Source of the DNA: Endozoicomonas ascidiicola
Lineage (GTDB): Bacteria > Pseudomonadota > Gammaproteobacteria > Pseudomonadales > Endozoicomonadaceae
Direction of reading: 5' to 3'
Assembly: GCF_001646945.1 (NCBI RefSeq)
Contig: NZ_LUTV01000006.1
Coordinates: forward strand, 30,972-94,971
DNA length: 64,000 bases
Shown here: positions 17,608-26,598 of the stretch, one piece after another
How positions within the stretch are numbered: position 1 is the first letter of the stretch
Layout: the number at the start of each line of letters is the position of its first letter
Made by a program: the position numbers and the translations under genes
The notes under the pieces: model-generated
The model's input: the letters and a program-made list of their open reading frames with translations, nothing else
What the model was told of the DNA's origin: nothing
Database searches by the model: none

Positions 17608-19098
17608 TTGTCCAAGGCATACAACAATCTCGTAGAACGTTTCCAGAAGATTTACCGCTTACAGCACTTAGGCTCCATCGCCGGTTGGGACCAGGCAGCC
17701 AATATGCCATCCGGAGGCAACAACGCCCGTAGTGCTGCACTGGCGGAGCTGAACACACTGCTCCACCAGCTTATTACCGACCAAGATATGGACTACTGGT
17801 TAAAAGAGGCAGAAAAAGATACACCAGATCATGACACCCGATGCTCACTGGCAGAAATGACCCTGGAGTACCAAAAAGCCAATATCATTCCGGATGATCT
17901 GGTGCGGGCACAAACCCTGACCTCCAACCAATGCGAGCATGCCTGGCGCACCCAGCGCGCCGATAATGACTGGACAGGCTTTGCCAAAAATCTTCAGGAA
18001 GTCGTCAACCTCTCCCGCCAGGAAGCCACCATCAGAGCAGAGCACACCGACACCTCAGCTTATAACGCGCTACTTGAACTCTATGAACCAGGGGTTAACA
18101 CCCAAGCGCTGGACACGTTATTTGGCGACCTGAAAACCTGGCTGCCCGGTTACATCCAGCAAGCAAAGGACAAACAGTCCAGCCGTAAGACAATTCAACC
18201 CACAGGCACATTCTCACAAGAAAACCAGGAAGCCCTCGGTCTGGATGTAATGAAATTACTGGGCTTTGATTTTGATCACGGACGCCTTGACGTCAGCACT
18301 CATCCATTTTGCGGTGGGGTTAACGAAGATGTGCGCATGACCACCCGTTACAGCGAAGATAACTTTGTCGAAGCATTAATGGGCACCATCCACGAAACCG
18401 GTCATGCCCGTTACAACCAGAATCTGCCAAAAGATAATCCGGAGCTGCCCATTTCTTTTTACCGCTCCATGAGCATTCACGAAGGACAAAGTTTATTCTT
18501 TGAAATGCAGCTGGGTCGAAGCTCTGAATTCCTCTCACTGATACAGCCCTTAATCGTCAAACATCTGTGTCACGGTAAACAAGCACCATTCGCCTCTCTT
18601 GATAACCTTGAAAAGATTTACACCGAAGTTCGCCCGGGCTTTATTCGCGTGGATGCCGATGAAATCACCTACCCCGCACACATCATTCTACGCTACGAAA
18701 TTGAGCGGGATCTTATCGAAGGCAACATAGAAGTGAACGACATTCCCGATCTCTGGCAGCAGAAAATGAAAGATTATCTCGGGCTGGATGTCGCTGGTGA
18801 TCACAAAAATGGCTGCATGCAGGATATTCACTGGCCAATGGGCGCCTTTGGTTACTTCCCAAGCTACACATTAGGCGCCATGACCGCCGCCCAATTATTT
18901 GCCGCCCAGAAAAAAGCCATGCCGGATATTACTGATCAGATCCGCCAGGGTAACCTGACGCCGATTTTTGATTGGTTGCAGGAGAATATCTGGTCACAAG
19001 GCAGACGTTTTTCCACCAGCGAATTAATGACCCGCGCAACCGGCGAACCCCTGAATGCCAATTTCTTCCGGGAGCACGTAAAGCAGCGATATTTATAA
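17608..19098 (+). CDS. M32-family metallocarboxypeptidase (Taq type)
   Basis: 496 residues, the family length, from a TTG start at 17608 preceded by AGGAGC with a 6-base gap; an upstream ATG at 17554 lacks a site. M32 enzymes remove C-terminal residues from peptides in the cytoplasm. The zinc motif HETGH lies in GTIHETGHARYNQ. SIHEGQSLFFEMQLGRS and VRPGFIRVDADEITYPAHIILRYEIE are further conserved family segments. It is transcribed away from rpsB and followed by its own terminator. Confidence 0.93.
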   Translation: MSKAYNNLVERFQKIYRLQHLGSIAGWDQAANMPSGGNNARSAALAELNTLLHQLITDQDMDYWLKEAEKDTPDHDTRCSLAEMTLEYQKANIIPDDLVRAQTLTSNQCEHAWRTQRADNDWTGFAKNLQEVVNLSRQEATIRAEHTDTSAYNALLELYEPGVNTQALDTLFGDLKTWLPGYIQQAKDKQSSRKTIQPTGTFSQENQEALGLDVMKLLGFDFDHGRLDVSTHPFCGGVNEDVRMTTRYSEDNFVEALMGTIHETGHARYNQNLPKDNPELPISFYRSMSIHEGQSLFFEMQLGRSSEFLSLIQPLIVKHLCHGKQAPFASLDNLEKIYTEVRPGFIRVDADEITYPAHIILRYEIERDLIEGNIEVNDIPDLWQQKMKDYLGLDVAGDHKNGCMQDIHWPMGAFGYFPSYTLGAMTAAQLFAAQKKAMPDITDQIRQGNLTPIFDWLQENIWSQGRRFSTSELMTRATGEPLNANFFREHVKQRYL

Positions 19099-19121
19099 GT
19101 ATTTCGATGCCATAGATGAAT

Positions 19122-19156
19122 AACCCGGCCTCACCCATGATGACGCCGGGTTTATT
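19122..19156 (+). terminator. Terminator after the M32 carboxypeptidase gene
   Basis: An 8-bp stem AACCCGGC/GCCGGGTT with a 15-base loop, followed by TATTAAAT, 23 bp after the stop codon. Confidence 0.65.
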
Positions 19157-19203
19157 AAATAGGTCATTGTGATAACAGGATAACCCCAAGCACACAAAAA
19201 AAT

Positions 19204-19326
19204 GTAACTTCTCAAAAAGTGCTGGACGCTGCCAAAAATCGTGCAAGATAATAGTGCATGATTATTGATTACCAAGGGCTACAGTAATTTGGCACTAACG
19301 TTGCCCAGCAGTTATTGAGAAGCTAC
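19204..19326. mobile_element. 123-bp MITE, copy 1, with 8-bp target duplication
   Basis: It starts GTAACTTCTCAAAAAGTGCTGG and ends with the near-inverse ending GAGAAGCTAC. It is flanked on both sides by AAAAAAAT (19196-19203 and 19327-19334), an exact 8-bp target duplication. It is almost identical to 25923-26045 in the same orientation and encodes no protein, so it must be moved by a transposase elsewhere. Confidence 0.9.
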
Positions 19327-19479
19327 AAAAAAATGCCTTATCACGCGCCAAACTCATCGGACCACACTTAAACAATTTTGTCAGCGTCACTAACCCTATA
19401 GTCATTCAACTCAATCTCTCAATCAGATACCTTTCTCAATAACTAAATCAACAATGAAGAGATCATGGAGTGATTGATA

Positions 19480-22236
19480 ATGAATGGGTTGCCACCGTCA
19501 TTAGGAGAGACTTTATCGTCAGGCGAGTTCAGCGAGCCTGATAGAAGGCTTCTCCTTGAAAACCGCGAAGAAATAGAAAAAGCCTTATTGTCGTGCAATC
19601 TCTTCGGGCACAGCGTTAGAGCGACTGACATCAACAATTTTTCTTTATGCTCTGAATTAGAGCATTTCCTTCCCAACCTTTTGGCCAAGAAGCTCACCGC
19701 TAGAGTTACGGGCACGACCTTTAGCAATCAACAACCCAAAAAACCAATAGACTATAAATTAACACTGACTCCTGAAGAGTTTGAAGATCTGCTTGAAAAG
19801 GATCAGCTCGACAATGAAATACATTATCACGTCACTGGAAATTTATACCTGCGCAATGACAACAATAAATATAAAGATTTTTCTTTACCCAAAAAACTGA
19901 CAATAGACGGTGATCTGAAAATCCTCCATTATATAAATCTAAAAAAACTACCTGATCATTTAATCGTTAAAGAGGTTTGTGAATTTATCAACCTTGGTTT
20001 TACCAAGTTACCAGATACATTTCACGTAGGCTGCCGGCTGACCATAACTAACTGTAACTCCTTCACTGAGCTATCTAAAGAACTTGAAGCTGGTTATACT
20101 CTGGAAATTACAGCTTGCGATCAGTTTTCAACACTGGCTTCAGGCTTGGTTGCTGAATCTGTAAAAATTAAAAACTGTCCGAACTTCACCACGATTGAAG
20201 ATGGTTTCACGTTACCTGATAGCCTCATTATCGGTAACTGCCCAAAGTTTGCCCGCTTTCCTGAAGAGCTCACCGTCGGCCATTGTCTCTTTGTGGAAAA
20301 TTGTCCAGCTCTGAAAGCCATCTCAACCAAGCTGTCTGTAGGAGCCGGTCTTTACTTTGAAGGCTGTACCGGACTGGAGAGCATACCAGAGAATCTGCAT
20401 GTACCATGGGGGCTGAATCTGACGAACTGCAGATCCTTTCGTTATCTACCCCAAAAAATCTCACTCGGAGGTACTCTTACCCTGACTGGTTGTTGCCGTA
20501 TTACGTCCATTCCTGACTGGGTAACCCGCCTTGGCGTTAATAAAGACGGTGAAACTAGAGACATCCACCTCAAAGGTACCGGTCTTTCAGAAGCATTAAT
20601 AGCCGAGCTGCAGGCAATGGACACACCAGGCATCAAGCTTCACCTGCCAAACATAAAAGAGGACTATAAAGAATATTATTTCGATCTGCTGGCTGAAATA
20701 GAAAATCGTAATCAAAGCATCTATAGCAATGATAATGAATCATCTCTGCAGAGCAGATTGATGCTCAAACTAATCAACCTTGGAGTGACATCAAAATCCG
20801 CTAAAAGAACCGCCCGGCACTTTATCTTTTATGGAAGACACATCGTTGAAATGAAAAACAATAATGGAGACCTTTTTCTTATGTTTCGCTCCACCGGTAC
20901 AGCCTGCCAGGGAACCGAGGGTTGCTGGGTTCCATTTCCTGGTATTTTGAATTCGGAGAATCACAAAGACTGGTTTATTAAAGGATGGAACGAGGGCAGC
21001 TACCAGTACTCTTACGAAGATATAAAGCACCATCAATATCACATTCCATTTTTTCAGAATGTGGCGATTCAACTCTCAGAAGCAGAGCACACGATCTTTC
21101 CCGAACTGCCTGATAGAAGCACTAGAAAAGACAAACATAAACTCAACAAGCCTTTCACTACAGTCGAAGCAAAATCATTGGATGGTCAGGTATTGACTGC
21201 GGAGTTGTTAAATACTCTGCCCGAACAGGTATTGACTGAAATGGGCTGTGACCCGAAATGGATAAACCAACTCCCTGAACGGGAAAAGAAACATCCTCTG
21301 TCAGCCGATGCCGTTGACAGCCTAACCAATCAAACGCGTAAAAAGCATAAACTTACGGATATTCCAAATACCAAAGCCAAGTATATTGGGGAATCCATGT
21401 CACCGGTTAAATTTGCAAGACTCAGCCTGCCCGGATCAGACGCACCCGTTATCTGCGCCGCCAAAAAAATACACAAACCATTTTTACAGACGAACAGGCT
21501 CATCAATGAAGAGGCCAGCAGACAGAATAGCTCAGGGCATGCGCCTAAAGTGTATGGCGTTGCAAAAACAGTCACAAAAGACGGCAAAGCCCAGCGCATC
21601 CTATTAATGGACATCGCCAAAGGCATCCATGGCGATCAATTTATCAGAAGCTGCAACAGCACGATGTCCGAATCCAAAAAAATACAGCTGGCACAAAACT
21701 ATGCCACTACCGTACAATCCACGCATAAAAATGGTGCTTTTCATGGCGACCTGAAACCTGCCAATAGCTTTATTGATCCCAAGACATTAAACACCCAATT
21801 GATTGATTTTGGCCTAGCGTCTGGCTCTACAAGAACCGCATCCAGAAACTCATTGAATATGTCGACTGCTCCAGAGTTAAGCCTTCCCTGCAACTTATGG
21901 ACAAATGAAACAACCATTGATATGGAAAAAGTCGATGTTTTTTCTCTTGGCTATATCCTGACCACATTATTTGGATCAAAGACGTTTGCCGTTGATCCTA
22001 AGGGAGCAGCATCTTCCTGGAACCCAGACACTAACATCACTGAACTGGAAAATATCATTCACAATGAGCTGTCATCCATTACATTTAGCAACCCGGAGAT
22101 CAAAACACTTGTCACACACATGATGGATGCCAATCCGGCAAACAGACCCACCATGGAGGTAGTCGTTAACACCATACACAGCTGGTCGGCGCAAACAGCT
22201 AAAGGACAGGACAGGCCTGACCTCTTTATTCGGTAG
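19480..22236 (+). CDS. Leucine-rich-repeat protein kinase, putative effector
   Basis: 918 residues from the ATG at 19480 (GGAG nine bases upstream; a TTG two codons earlier is also open). Residues about 125-385 are irregular LRR-like repeats of ~20 residues in which NC or GC replaces the usual LxN (for example LTLTGCCRITSIPDWV). A linker (about 550-640) shares a pattern with the kinase gene at 24282. The C-terminal domain is a eukaryote-like kinase: Lys662 in ICAAKK, HGDLKPAN at 755-762 (Gly replacing the Arg of HRD), DFG at 776-778 and TAPEL. All catalytic residues appear present. There is no signal peptide. A role in modifying host proteins is inferred from architecture only. Confidence 0.75.
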   Translation: MNGLPPSLGETLSSGEFSEPDRRLLLENREEIEKALLSCNLFGHSVRATDINNFSLCSELEHFLPNLLAKKLTARVTGTTFSNQQPKKPIDYKLTLTPEEFEDLLEKDQLDNEIHYHVTGNLYLRNDNNKYKDFSLPKKLTIDGDLKILHYINLKKLPDHLIVKEVCEFINLGFTKLPDTFHVGCRLTITNCNSFTELSKELEAGYTLEITACDQFSTLASGLVAESVKIKNCPNFTTIEDGFTLPDSLIIGNCPKFARFPEELTVGHCLFVENCPALKAISTKLSVGAGLYFEGCTGLESIPENLHVPWGLNLTNCRSFRYLPQKISLGGTLTLTGCCRITSIPDWVTRLGVNKDGETRDIHLKGTGLSEALIAELQAMDTPGIKLHLPNIKEDYKEYYFDLLAEIENRNQSIYSNDNESSLQSRLMLKLINLGVTSKSAKRTARHFIFYGRHIVEMKNNNGDLFLMFRSTGTACQGTEGCWVPFPGILNSENHKDWFIKGWNEGSYQYSYEDIKHHQYHIPFFQNVAIQLSEAEHTIFPELPDRSTRKDKHKLNKPFTTVEAKSLDGQVLTAELLNTLPEQVLTEMGCDPKWINQLPEREKKHPLSADAVDSLTNQTRKKHKLTDIPNTKAKYIGESMSPVKFARLSLPGSDAPVICAAKKIHKPFLQTNRLINEEASRQNSSGHAPKVYGVAKTVTKDGKAQRILLMDIAKGIHGDQFIRSCNSTMSESKKIQLAQNYATTVQSTHKNGAFHGDLKPANSFIDPKTLNTQLIDFGLASGSTRTASRNSLNMSTAPELSLPCNLWTNETTIDMEKVDVFSLGYILTTLFGSKTFAVDPKGAASSWNPDTNITELENIIHNELSSITFSNPEIKTLVTHMMDANPANRPTMEVVVNTIHSWSAQTAKGQDRPDLFIR

Positions 22237-22320
22237 ATTCTTTCAGCGACAGCCAGTAGTCAGAAGCACCGAACTGTGATGAAATCAGCGCCTTTGACTG
22301 CATTCCCAGAGGTTCACTCG

Positions 22321-23394
22321 ATGCCGGGCATCAAATCAACACAAGTTAGACAGGTGCTTCAGGGGCTGGCCGCCCTGATCATTATCATGACAGGCATCAA
22401 ACTGGGCAGCACTCTGGTCATTCCACTGCTGCTCTCCGCCCTGCTGACGCTGCTGGCCAACCCCATTGTTAATTTTCTGCATCGTTTTAAAGTGCCACGG
22501 GTCATTGGCATCATTTCCACACTCATCGCTTTTGTTATTTTTGCCCTGTATTTCCTGGGCAATATCGCCAGCACCGTACGGGATTTCTCCGCCGCTCTGC
22601 CTGGATACCGTGAGCAGCTGACAGAACAATTTCTAGCGGCCCAGGCCTATCTTTCAGAACGAAATATTCCACTGGATCTCAGCGCCATTACCGACTCCTT
22701 CGACCCCTCCGCACTGATCGGACCGCTAACCAATATGATTGGCACCGTGGGCAGCACCATGAGCTTTGCTCTGCTAATTATCATTGCCACTATTTTTATG
22801 TTGCTCGAAGCGCCCTTACTGCCCGGCAAACTGCGACACGCGCTGTCATCACCGGACCATGAACTGCAAAGCATGCGACGCTTCCTGCACTCATTTAACC
22901 GATACGTTGCGTTGAAAACCCTGATCAGCATGATCACCGGTCTTCTGGTTGGCTCGATGCTTTGGGTAAAAGGCGTGAATTTCTATGTTCTCTGGGGACT
23001 GGTTGCTTTTCTCTTTAATTTCATTCCCAGTGTTGGCTCAATTGTGGCAGCAATCCCGGGCGTTCTTCTGGCGCTGCTGCAGTTTGGGCCCGGTGATGCC
23101 ATGCTGATTATGGCGGGTTATCTGGCCATCAACGTAACCATCGGCAACGTGATTGAACCCAATGTGATGGGGCATGGCCTTGGATTGTCGCCTCTGGTGG
23201 TTTTTTTATCCCTGATTTTCTGGGGCTGGTTATTAGGACCGGTAGGAATGATTCTTGCCGTGCCTTTGACCATGTTTGTAAAAATCATGATGGAGTCCTC
23301 CGCACGCTGGCAAAATGTCGCTATCCTGTTAGGACCTGACGACAGCATCAGTAAAACGACCACTGAAGCCTCTAACGTTGCCCGTTACCCGTAG
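22321..23394 (+). CDS. AI-2E/PerM-family membrane transporter
   Basis: 357 residues from the ATG at 22321, which has AGAGG eight bases upstream; GTG/ATG at 22276/22279 would extend it without a good site. It has about seven to eight hydrophobic segments, and the family's C-terminal block with FNFIPSVGSIVAAIPGV and GNVIEPNVMGHGLGLSPLVVFLSL. Members include TqsA-like and PerM-like permeases and some Na+/H+ antiporters, so the substrate cannot be given. It starts 85 bp after the LRR-kinase gene. Its last codons form one arm of a long inverted repeat. Confidence 0.85.
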   Translation: MPGIKSTQVRQVLQGLAALIIIMTGIKLGSTLVIPLLLSALLTLLANPIVNFLHRFKVPRVIGIISTLIAFVIFALYFLGNIASTVRDFSAALPGYREQLTEQFLAAQAYLSERNIPLDLSAITDSFDPSALIGPLTNMIGTVGSTMSFALLIIIATIFMLLEAPLLPGKLRHALSSPDHELQSMRRFLHSFNRYVALKTLISMITGLLVGSMLWVKGVNFYVLWGLVAFLFNFIPSVGSIVAAIPGVLLALLQFGPGDAMLIMAGYLAINVTIGNVIEPNVMGHGLGLSPLVVFLSLIFWGWLLGPVGMILAVPLTMFVKIMMESSARWQNVAILLGPDDSISKTTTEASNVARYP

Positions 23395-23468
23395 TCCGTT
23401 GTCCGAAAAAGCTGGAGCCACCCATGCTTTTCCGGATAACGGATAACGGATAACGGATAACGGATAAC
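23384..23468. repeat. Inverted repeat with five tandem GGATAAC units
   Basis: Five head-to-tail copies of GGATAAC at 23434-23468. The arm GCTTTTCCGGATAACGG (from 23426) is complementary, with mismatches, to 23384-23412, which spans the stop codon of the transporter gene and ends GTCCGAAAAAGC. The RNA could fold into a stem of about 29 bp and may act as a terminator or processing signal. Confidence 0.75.
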
Positions 23469-23565
23469 GTTCTCAACGATGCTTCAAGGCCTCAGTATAT
23501 GTGGATCTTATTTCGGGACAGACCCATAATCACTTTTCATAAACAAGAATACGGTGGAGTGTTAC

Positions 23566-24192
23566 ATGGCATCGAATAACCCTTGGACTGACTGGGCCGA
23601 ACAAATCCGCGCCATCGCCCAGAACGGACTCACCTTCTCCAAGGACGACTTCGATATCGAACGCTACCACCAGCTACAAAGCATTGCCCACGAAATGACC
23701 GCTTTACTCACCGACGCACCTTTAGACAAAGTCAATCACTACTTCCTACCCGAAAAAGGATATTGCACGCCAAAAGTGGACCTCCGCGGCGGCGTGTTTC
23801 TGGAAGACAAGATTTTGCTGGTGCGAGAGCGTTCCGATGGTGGCTGGACACTCCCTGGCGGCTGGGCCGATGTCTGTGAACCACCTTCAACGGGCGTCGA
23901 AAGAGAAGTACTCGAAGAGTCAGGTTACACTGCCAGAGCCATCAAATTGGTGGCATTAAGAGACACTCAGCGTCACCCATACCACCCTCGCAGCCCCCAT
24001 CATATTTATAAAATGATATTTCTCTGCGAATTAACCGGTGGATCGCCTAAAGAAAATATCGAGATCTCAGAAATCGGTTTTTTTGATGTGAATGATCTGC
24101 CCGAACTTTCTGAAGGCAGAACGCTTCCTCGAGATATCAAACTGTTACTTGAGCACAAAAACGCACTTGAGCTGCCTACCGGGTTTGATTAA
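23566..24192 (+). CDS. Nudix hydrolase with Nudix_hydro_N domain
   Basis: 208 residues from the ATG at 23566 (GGAG upstream); four earlier codons from GTG are possible. The N-terminal helical domain (WAEQIRAIAQNGLTF...DFDIERY) is the type found in a Nudix subgroup related to ADP-ribose or nucleoside-diphosphate-X hydrolases. The Nudix box follows: GGWADVCEPPSTGVEREVLE then ESGY, with the expected REVLEESG core. The substrate is not determinable. It sits between two kinase-type genes inside the MITE-bracketed block. Confidence 0.88.
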   Translation: MASNNPWTDWAEQIRAIAQNGLTFSKDDFDIERYHQLQSIAHEMTALLTDAPLDKVNHYFLPEKGYCTPKVDLRGGVFLEDKILLVRERSDGGWTLPGGWADVCEPPSTGVEREVLEESGYTARAIKLVALRDTQRHPYHPRSPHHIYKMIFLCELTGGSPKENIEISEIGFFDVNDLPELSEGRTLPRDIKLLLEHKNALELPTGFD

Positions 24193-24281
24193 CTCAACGT
24201 CTAACCTTTACTCAATATTGGTTGCCCCTGCTGACAAGGATGTTATTACTTCTCAACAGACCCTAAGCAGTTTCCAGAACA

Positions 24282-25727
24282 ATGAATTCAAATCAGCCCA
24301 TACAGCTATCCGCTTTTCAAGCCGCGGCAATGGAATACAATCGCATCCAGGATCGGAATGAGTCCATCATCCTGCACATTCCGCAATTGTTAAAAGCACT
24401 CTGGAAAGGATTTACTAAACAATATTCCGTCAGCATTATTGAAACCAGAACATTTATTAACGACCCTCGCCATAAGAACTCATGGACTGAAGACTTTCTG
24501 AAACGCGCTCTAACCGATCGAAAAATCAGTTTACAGCCCCTTTCAAATAGAAATATTTTATCCGACTACCACGAAAAATCCGGAAACAACAACAGGCACG
24601 ATAAACGCTCTACAGGGCTACCATTCACTGTCTTTAATGCGACGACAGATACTGGAAAACCCTTTACCGCACAAATTCTTAATGGATTACCCGGGTATGC
24701 ATTAAGAAAGTTTGGATTCACGGATAATCAGCTGGCGCAGATGAAAAAGGTGACCAAAAACCAGCCTCTTTCTTTTATTGCTGCTCGTCAATTATTTCCA
24801 ATCACCCATGAGGATTATAAAAAACAGAACAACACCGATGCTTATATCCTTGGCCAATCCATGAGCAAAGTAAAAATGGCTTTAGTAAAGCTCCCCGGAC
24901 AAACAGAACCCATACTCTGCGCCGCAAAAAAAGCACAACCAGGCAATGCGTTTGCTGACGAGGCCGCCGTTAAACGAGAAATAGCGCTGCAAAACCAATC
25001 TGACTGCGCACCAAAAGCCTATGGTTATACCAGCACTGTCAATGCCGCTGGAAAAAAACAGTTCATTATTTTCATGGATATTGCCAGAGGCACTGGAGCA
25101 GGAAAGCTAAGGCATGAAAATGCCGCTAAAAAATTGCTGTTGGCCAACGACATGTTAACTACTTTATGCAGGATGCATCGTAACGGTGTTTACCCTTGCG
25201 ACATCAAAGAGGATAACATCATTTTCAGTAAAGAAGGCAAAGCTCAGTTCATCGATTTTGGACATGCCTCCGTAAATCCATTAAATACAATATTCCATTA
25301 CAACAACCCCTATCTAGCCACTAATTACGCACCTGAATGCGCTACCAGCCAGCAAAATCTCTGGGAAACAAAACGAACTCATATCCATTCGCCAAAAGCT
25401 GACATGTTTGCCGTTGGTTCTTTCCTCACCAGTTTTCTGGGCGACAGACAATTATTTGCAAACGGCTATTGGGTACCTATGCCACCGGATGCCCCCAAAG
25501 ATAACCTGCAAAAGGCCAGGAAAATCATTGGCCCCAAATACGAATTAGTACCGATACGCAGCGGCAATGATTTACAAACACTGATCGATAACGATCTGGA
25601 GCAAATCACTCTGCACCCAGAAGTGAGAACCCTGATAGCAAAAATGCTAAAGGTTGATCCGTCTCAGCGAATTGATGCTGAAGCGGCTGCCAGAGAACTG
25701 AATCAAATTATTCAAAAAGATCATTAA
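24282..25727 (+). CDS. Protein-kinase-like protein, paralogue of the LRR-kinase C-terminus
   Basis: 481 residues. The C-terminal half is a kinase fold: Lys216 in LCAAKKAQ, a catalytic loop YPCDIKEDN (Cys306-Asp307, with Cys where HRD kinases have Arg, but Asp, Lys and Asn kept), DFG as IDFGHAS at 325-327, and YAPEC. The preceding ~70 residues (from FTVFNATTDTGKPFTAQIL) align by eye with the linker before the kinase of the gene at 19480, and YILGQSMSKVKMALVKLPG matches YIGESMSPVKFARLSLPG there. The two probably arose by duplication, this one without LRRs. Activity is likely but not certain; an effector role is inferred. Confidence 0.7.
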   Translation: MNSNQPIQLSAFQAAAMEYNRIQDRNESIILHIPQLLKALWKGFTKQYSVSIIETRTFINDPRHKNSWTEDFLKRALTDRKISLQPLSNRNILSDYHEKSGNNNRHDKRSTGLPFTVFNATTDTGKPFTAQILNGLPGYALRKFGFTDNQLAQMKKVTKNQPLSFIAARQLFPITHEDYKKQNNTDAYILGQSMSKVKMALVKLPGQTEPILCAAKKAQPGNAFADEAAVKREIALQNQSDCAPKAYGYTSTVNAAGKKQFIIFMDIARGTGAGKLRHENAAKKLLLANDMLTTLCRMHRNGVYPCDIKEDNIIFSKEGKAQFIDFGHASVNPLNTIFHYNNPYLATNYAPECATSQQNLWETKRTHIHSPKADMFAVGSFLTSFLGDRQLFANGYWVPMPPDAPKDNLQKARKIIGPKYELVPIRSGNDLQTLIDNDLEQITLHPEVRTLIAKMLKVDPSQRIDAEAAARELNQIIQKDH

Positions 25728-25922
25728 CCCCAAGGGCTCAACGACAAACCTATTTCAACCGCTTACATTTTCGAGCCTGTAAACCCTGCTCGTCCTTAAA
25801 AACCTTCGACATTTGGTTTCTCCTGTTCTTATATCAAGGGAGTTACTGAGGAGAAGTGCCGGTTTTATTTCGAGACAATGTCTTAGTGCTGAGCTTAACC
25901 AGGCATCGAAGGGCGTAAATCC

Positions 25923-26045
25923 GTAACTTCTCAAAAAGTGCTGGGCGCTGCCAAAAATCGTGTAAAACAATAGTGCATGATTATTGATTACCAAGGGCTA
26001 CAGTAATTTGGTACTAACGTTGCCCAGCAGTTATTGAGAAGCTAC
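25923..26045. mobile_element. 123-bp MITE, copy 2, with 8-bp target duplication
   Basis: Same length and orientation as copy 1 at 19204. It begins GTAACTTCTC, ends GAGAAGCTAC, and is flanked by exact GTAAATCC duplications at 25915-25922 and 26046-26053. The two copies differ at only a few positions, so transposition was fairly recent. Confidence 0.92.
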
Positions 26046-26133
26046 GTAAATCCCGGTGCATGATAGGTTACGGCAGCACCAGGGAAAAAGCTTAAGACAC
26101 CCTAAGGTACTAATAAGACTGGAAATATGACTA

Positions 26134-26224
26134 ATACCAATTTCATTTTCAAATTATGAGATAAAACACCTCCAGCCCTTGCAGGCAGATAGCTATCCCA
26201 AGAGTTAGAAAATGTAATTGGTAT
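26134..26224. mobile_element. ~91-bp inverted-repeat element
   Basis: Ends ATACCAATTTCATTTTC (26134-26150) and GAAAATGTAATTGGTAT (26208-26224) are inverse copies with one mismatch. There is no ORF. No target duplication was recognised, so it may be a MITE or a REP-type palindrome. Confidence 0.65.
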
Positions 26225-26326
26225 AACTTTATACGCTCAGCCACTGCAGCTAATGGACAAGAGTCAAAACGTCAGCATAGCTAACCGGCTGGTTAGTCTT
26301 TTTACAACATCAAGCGATACAATACC

Positions 26327-26598
26327 GGGTGTAATTAAAAGTGTTCCCGATGTGGTGAAAATTCAAATTTCATCAGCTGTTACCGGGTGTAATTAAAAGT
26401 GTTCCCGATGTGGTGAAAATTCAAATTTCATCAGCTGTTACCCCCGCATGAATACTCGGTATCAAAAATAGAAAATTCACAAAATTACAGACTGTTGAAC
26501 ACTTTTAATTACACCCGCTGTTACCCCGCATGAATACTCGGTATCAAAAATAGAAAATTCACAAAATTACAGACTGTTGAACACTTTTAATTATACCC
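26327..26598. mobile_element. Outer MITE, split by a nested copy of itself
   Basis: Terminal inverted repeats GGGTGTAATTAAAAGTGTTC (26327-26346) and its inverse at 26579-26598 (one mismatch). Exact 9-bp target duplication TACAATACC at 26318-26326 and 26599-26607. With the insert and one GCTGTTACC removed, the outer copy is 131 bp. Its right end overlaps the longest open form of the following ORF. Confidence 0.9.
26385..26516. mobile_element. Inner 132-bp MITE inserted in the outer copy
   Basis: It begins GGGTGTAATTAAAAGTGTTC and ends with the perfect inverse at 26497-26516. It is flanked by GCTGTTACC at 26376-26384 and 26517-26525, the 9-bp target duplication made in the outer element. The resulting A-A-B-B pattern looks at first like tandem repeats. 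Confidence 0.92.

Larger units (their letters stand above)
19099..19479. other. Gap before the LRR-kinase gene
   Basis: This ~380-bp gap holds the M32 terminator, MITE copy 1 (19204-19326) and about 150 bp of AT-rich DNA that should contain the LRR-kinase promoter. No gene or clear promoter consensus was recognised. Confidence 0.5.

Noticed and set aside
17298-17627. 109-codon minus-strand ORF
   Set aside because: No family or ribosome site, and it overlaps the start of the M32 gene.
25755-25994. 79-codon minus-strand ORF
   Set aside because: Its N-terminal part is encoded by MITE sequence (a related frame appears in MITE copy 1), with no support for a real protein.
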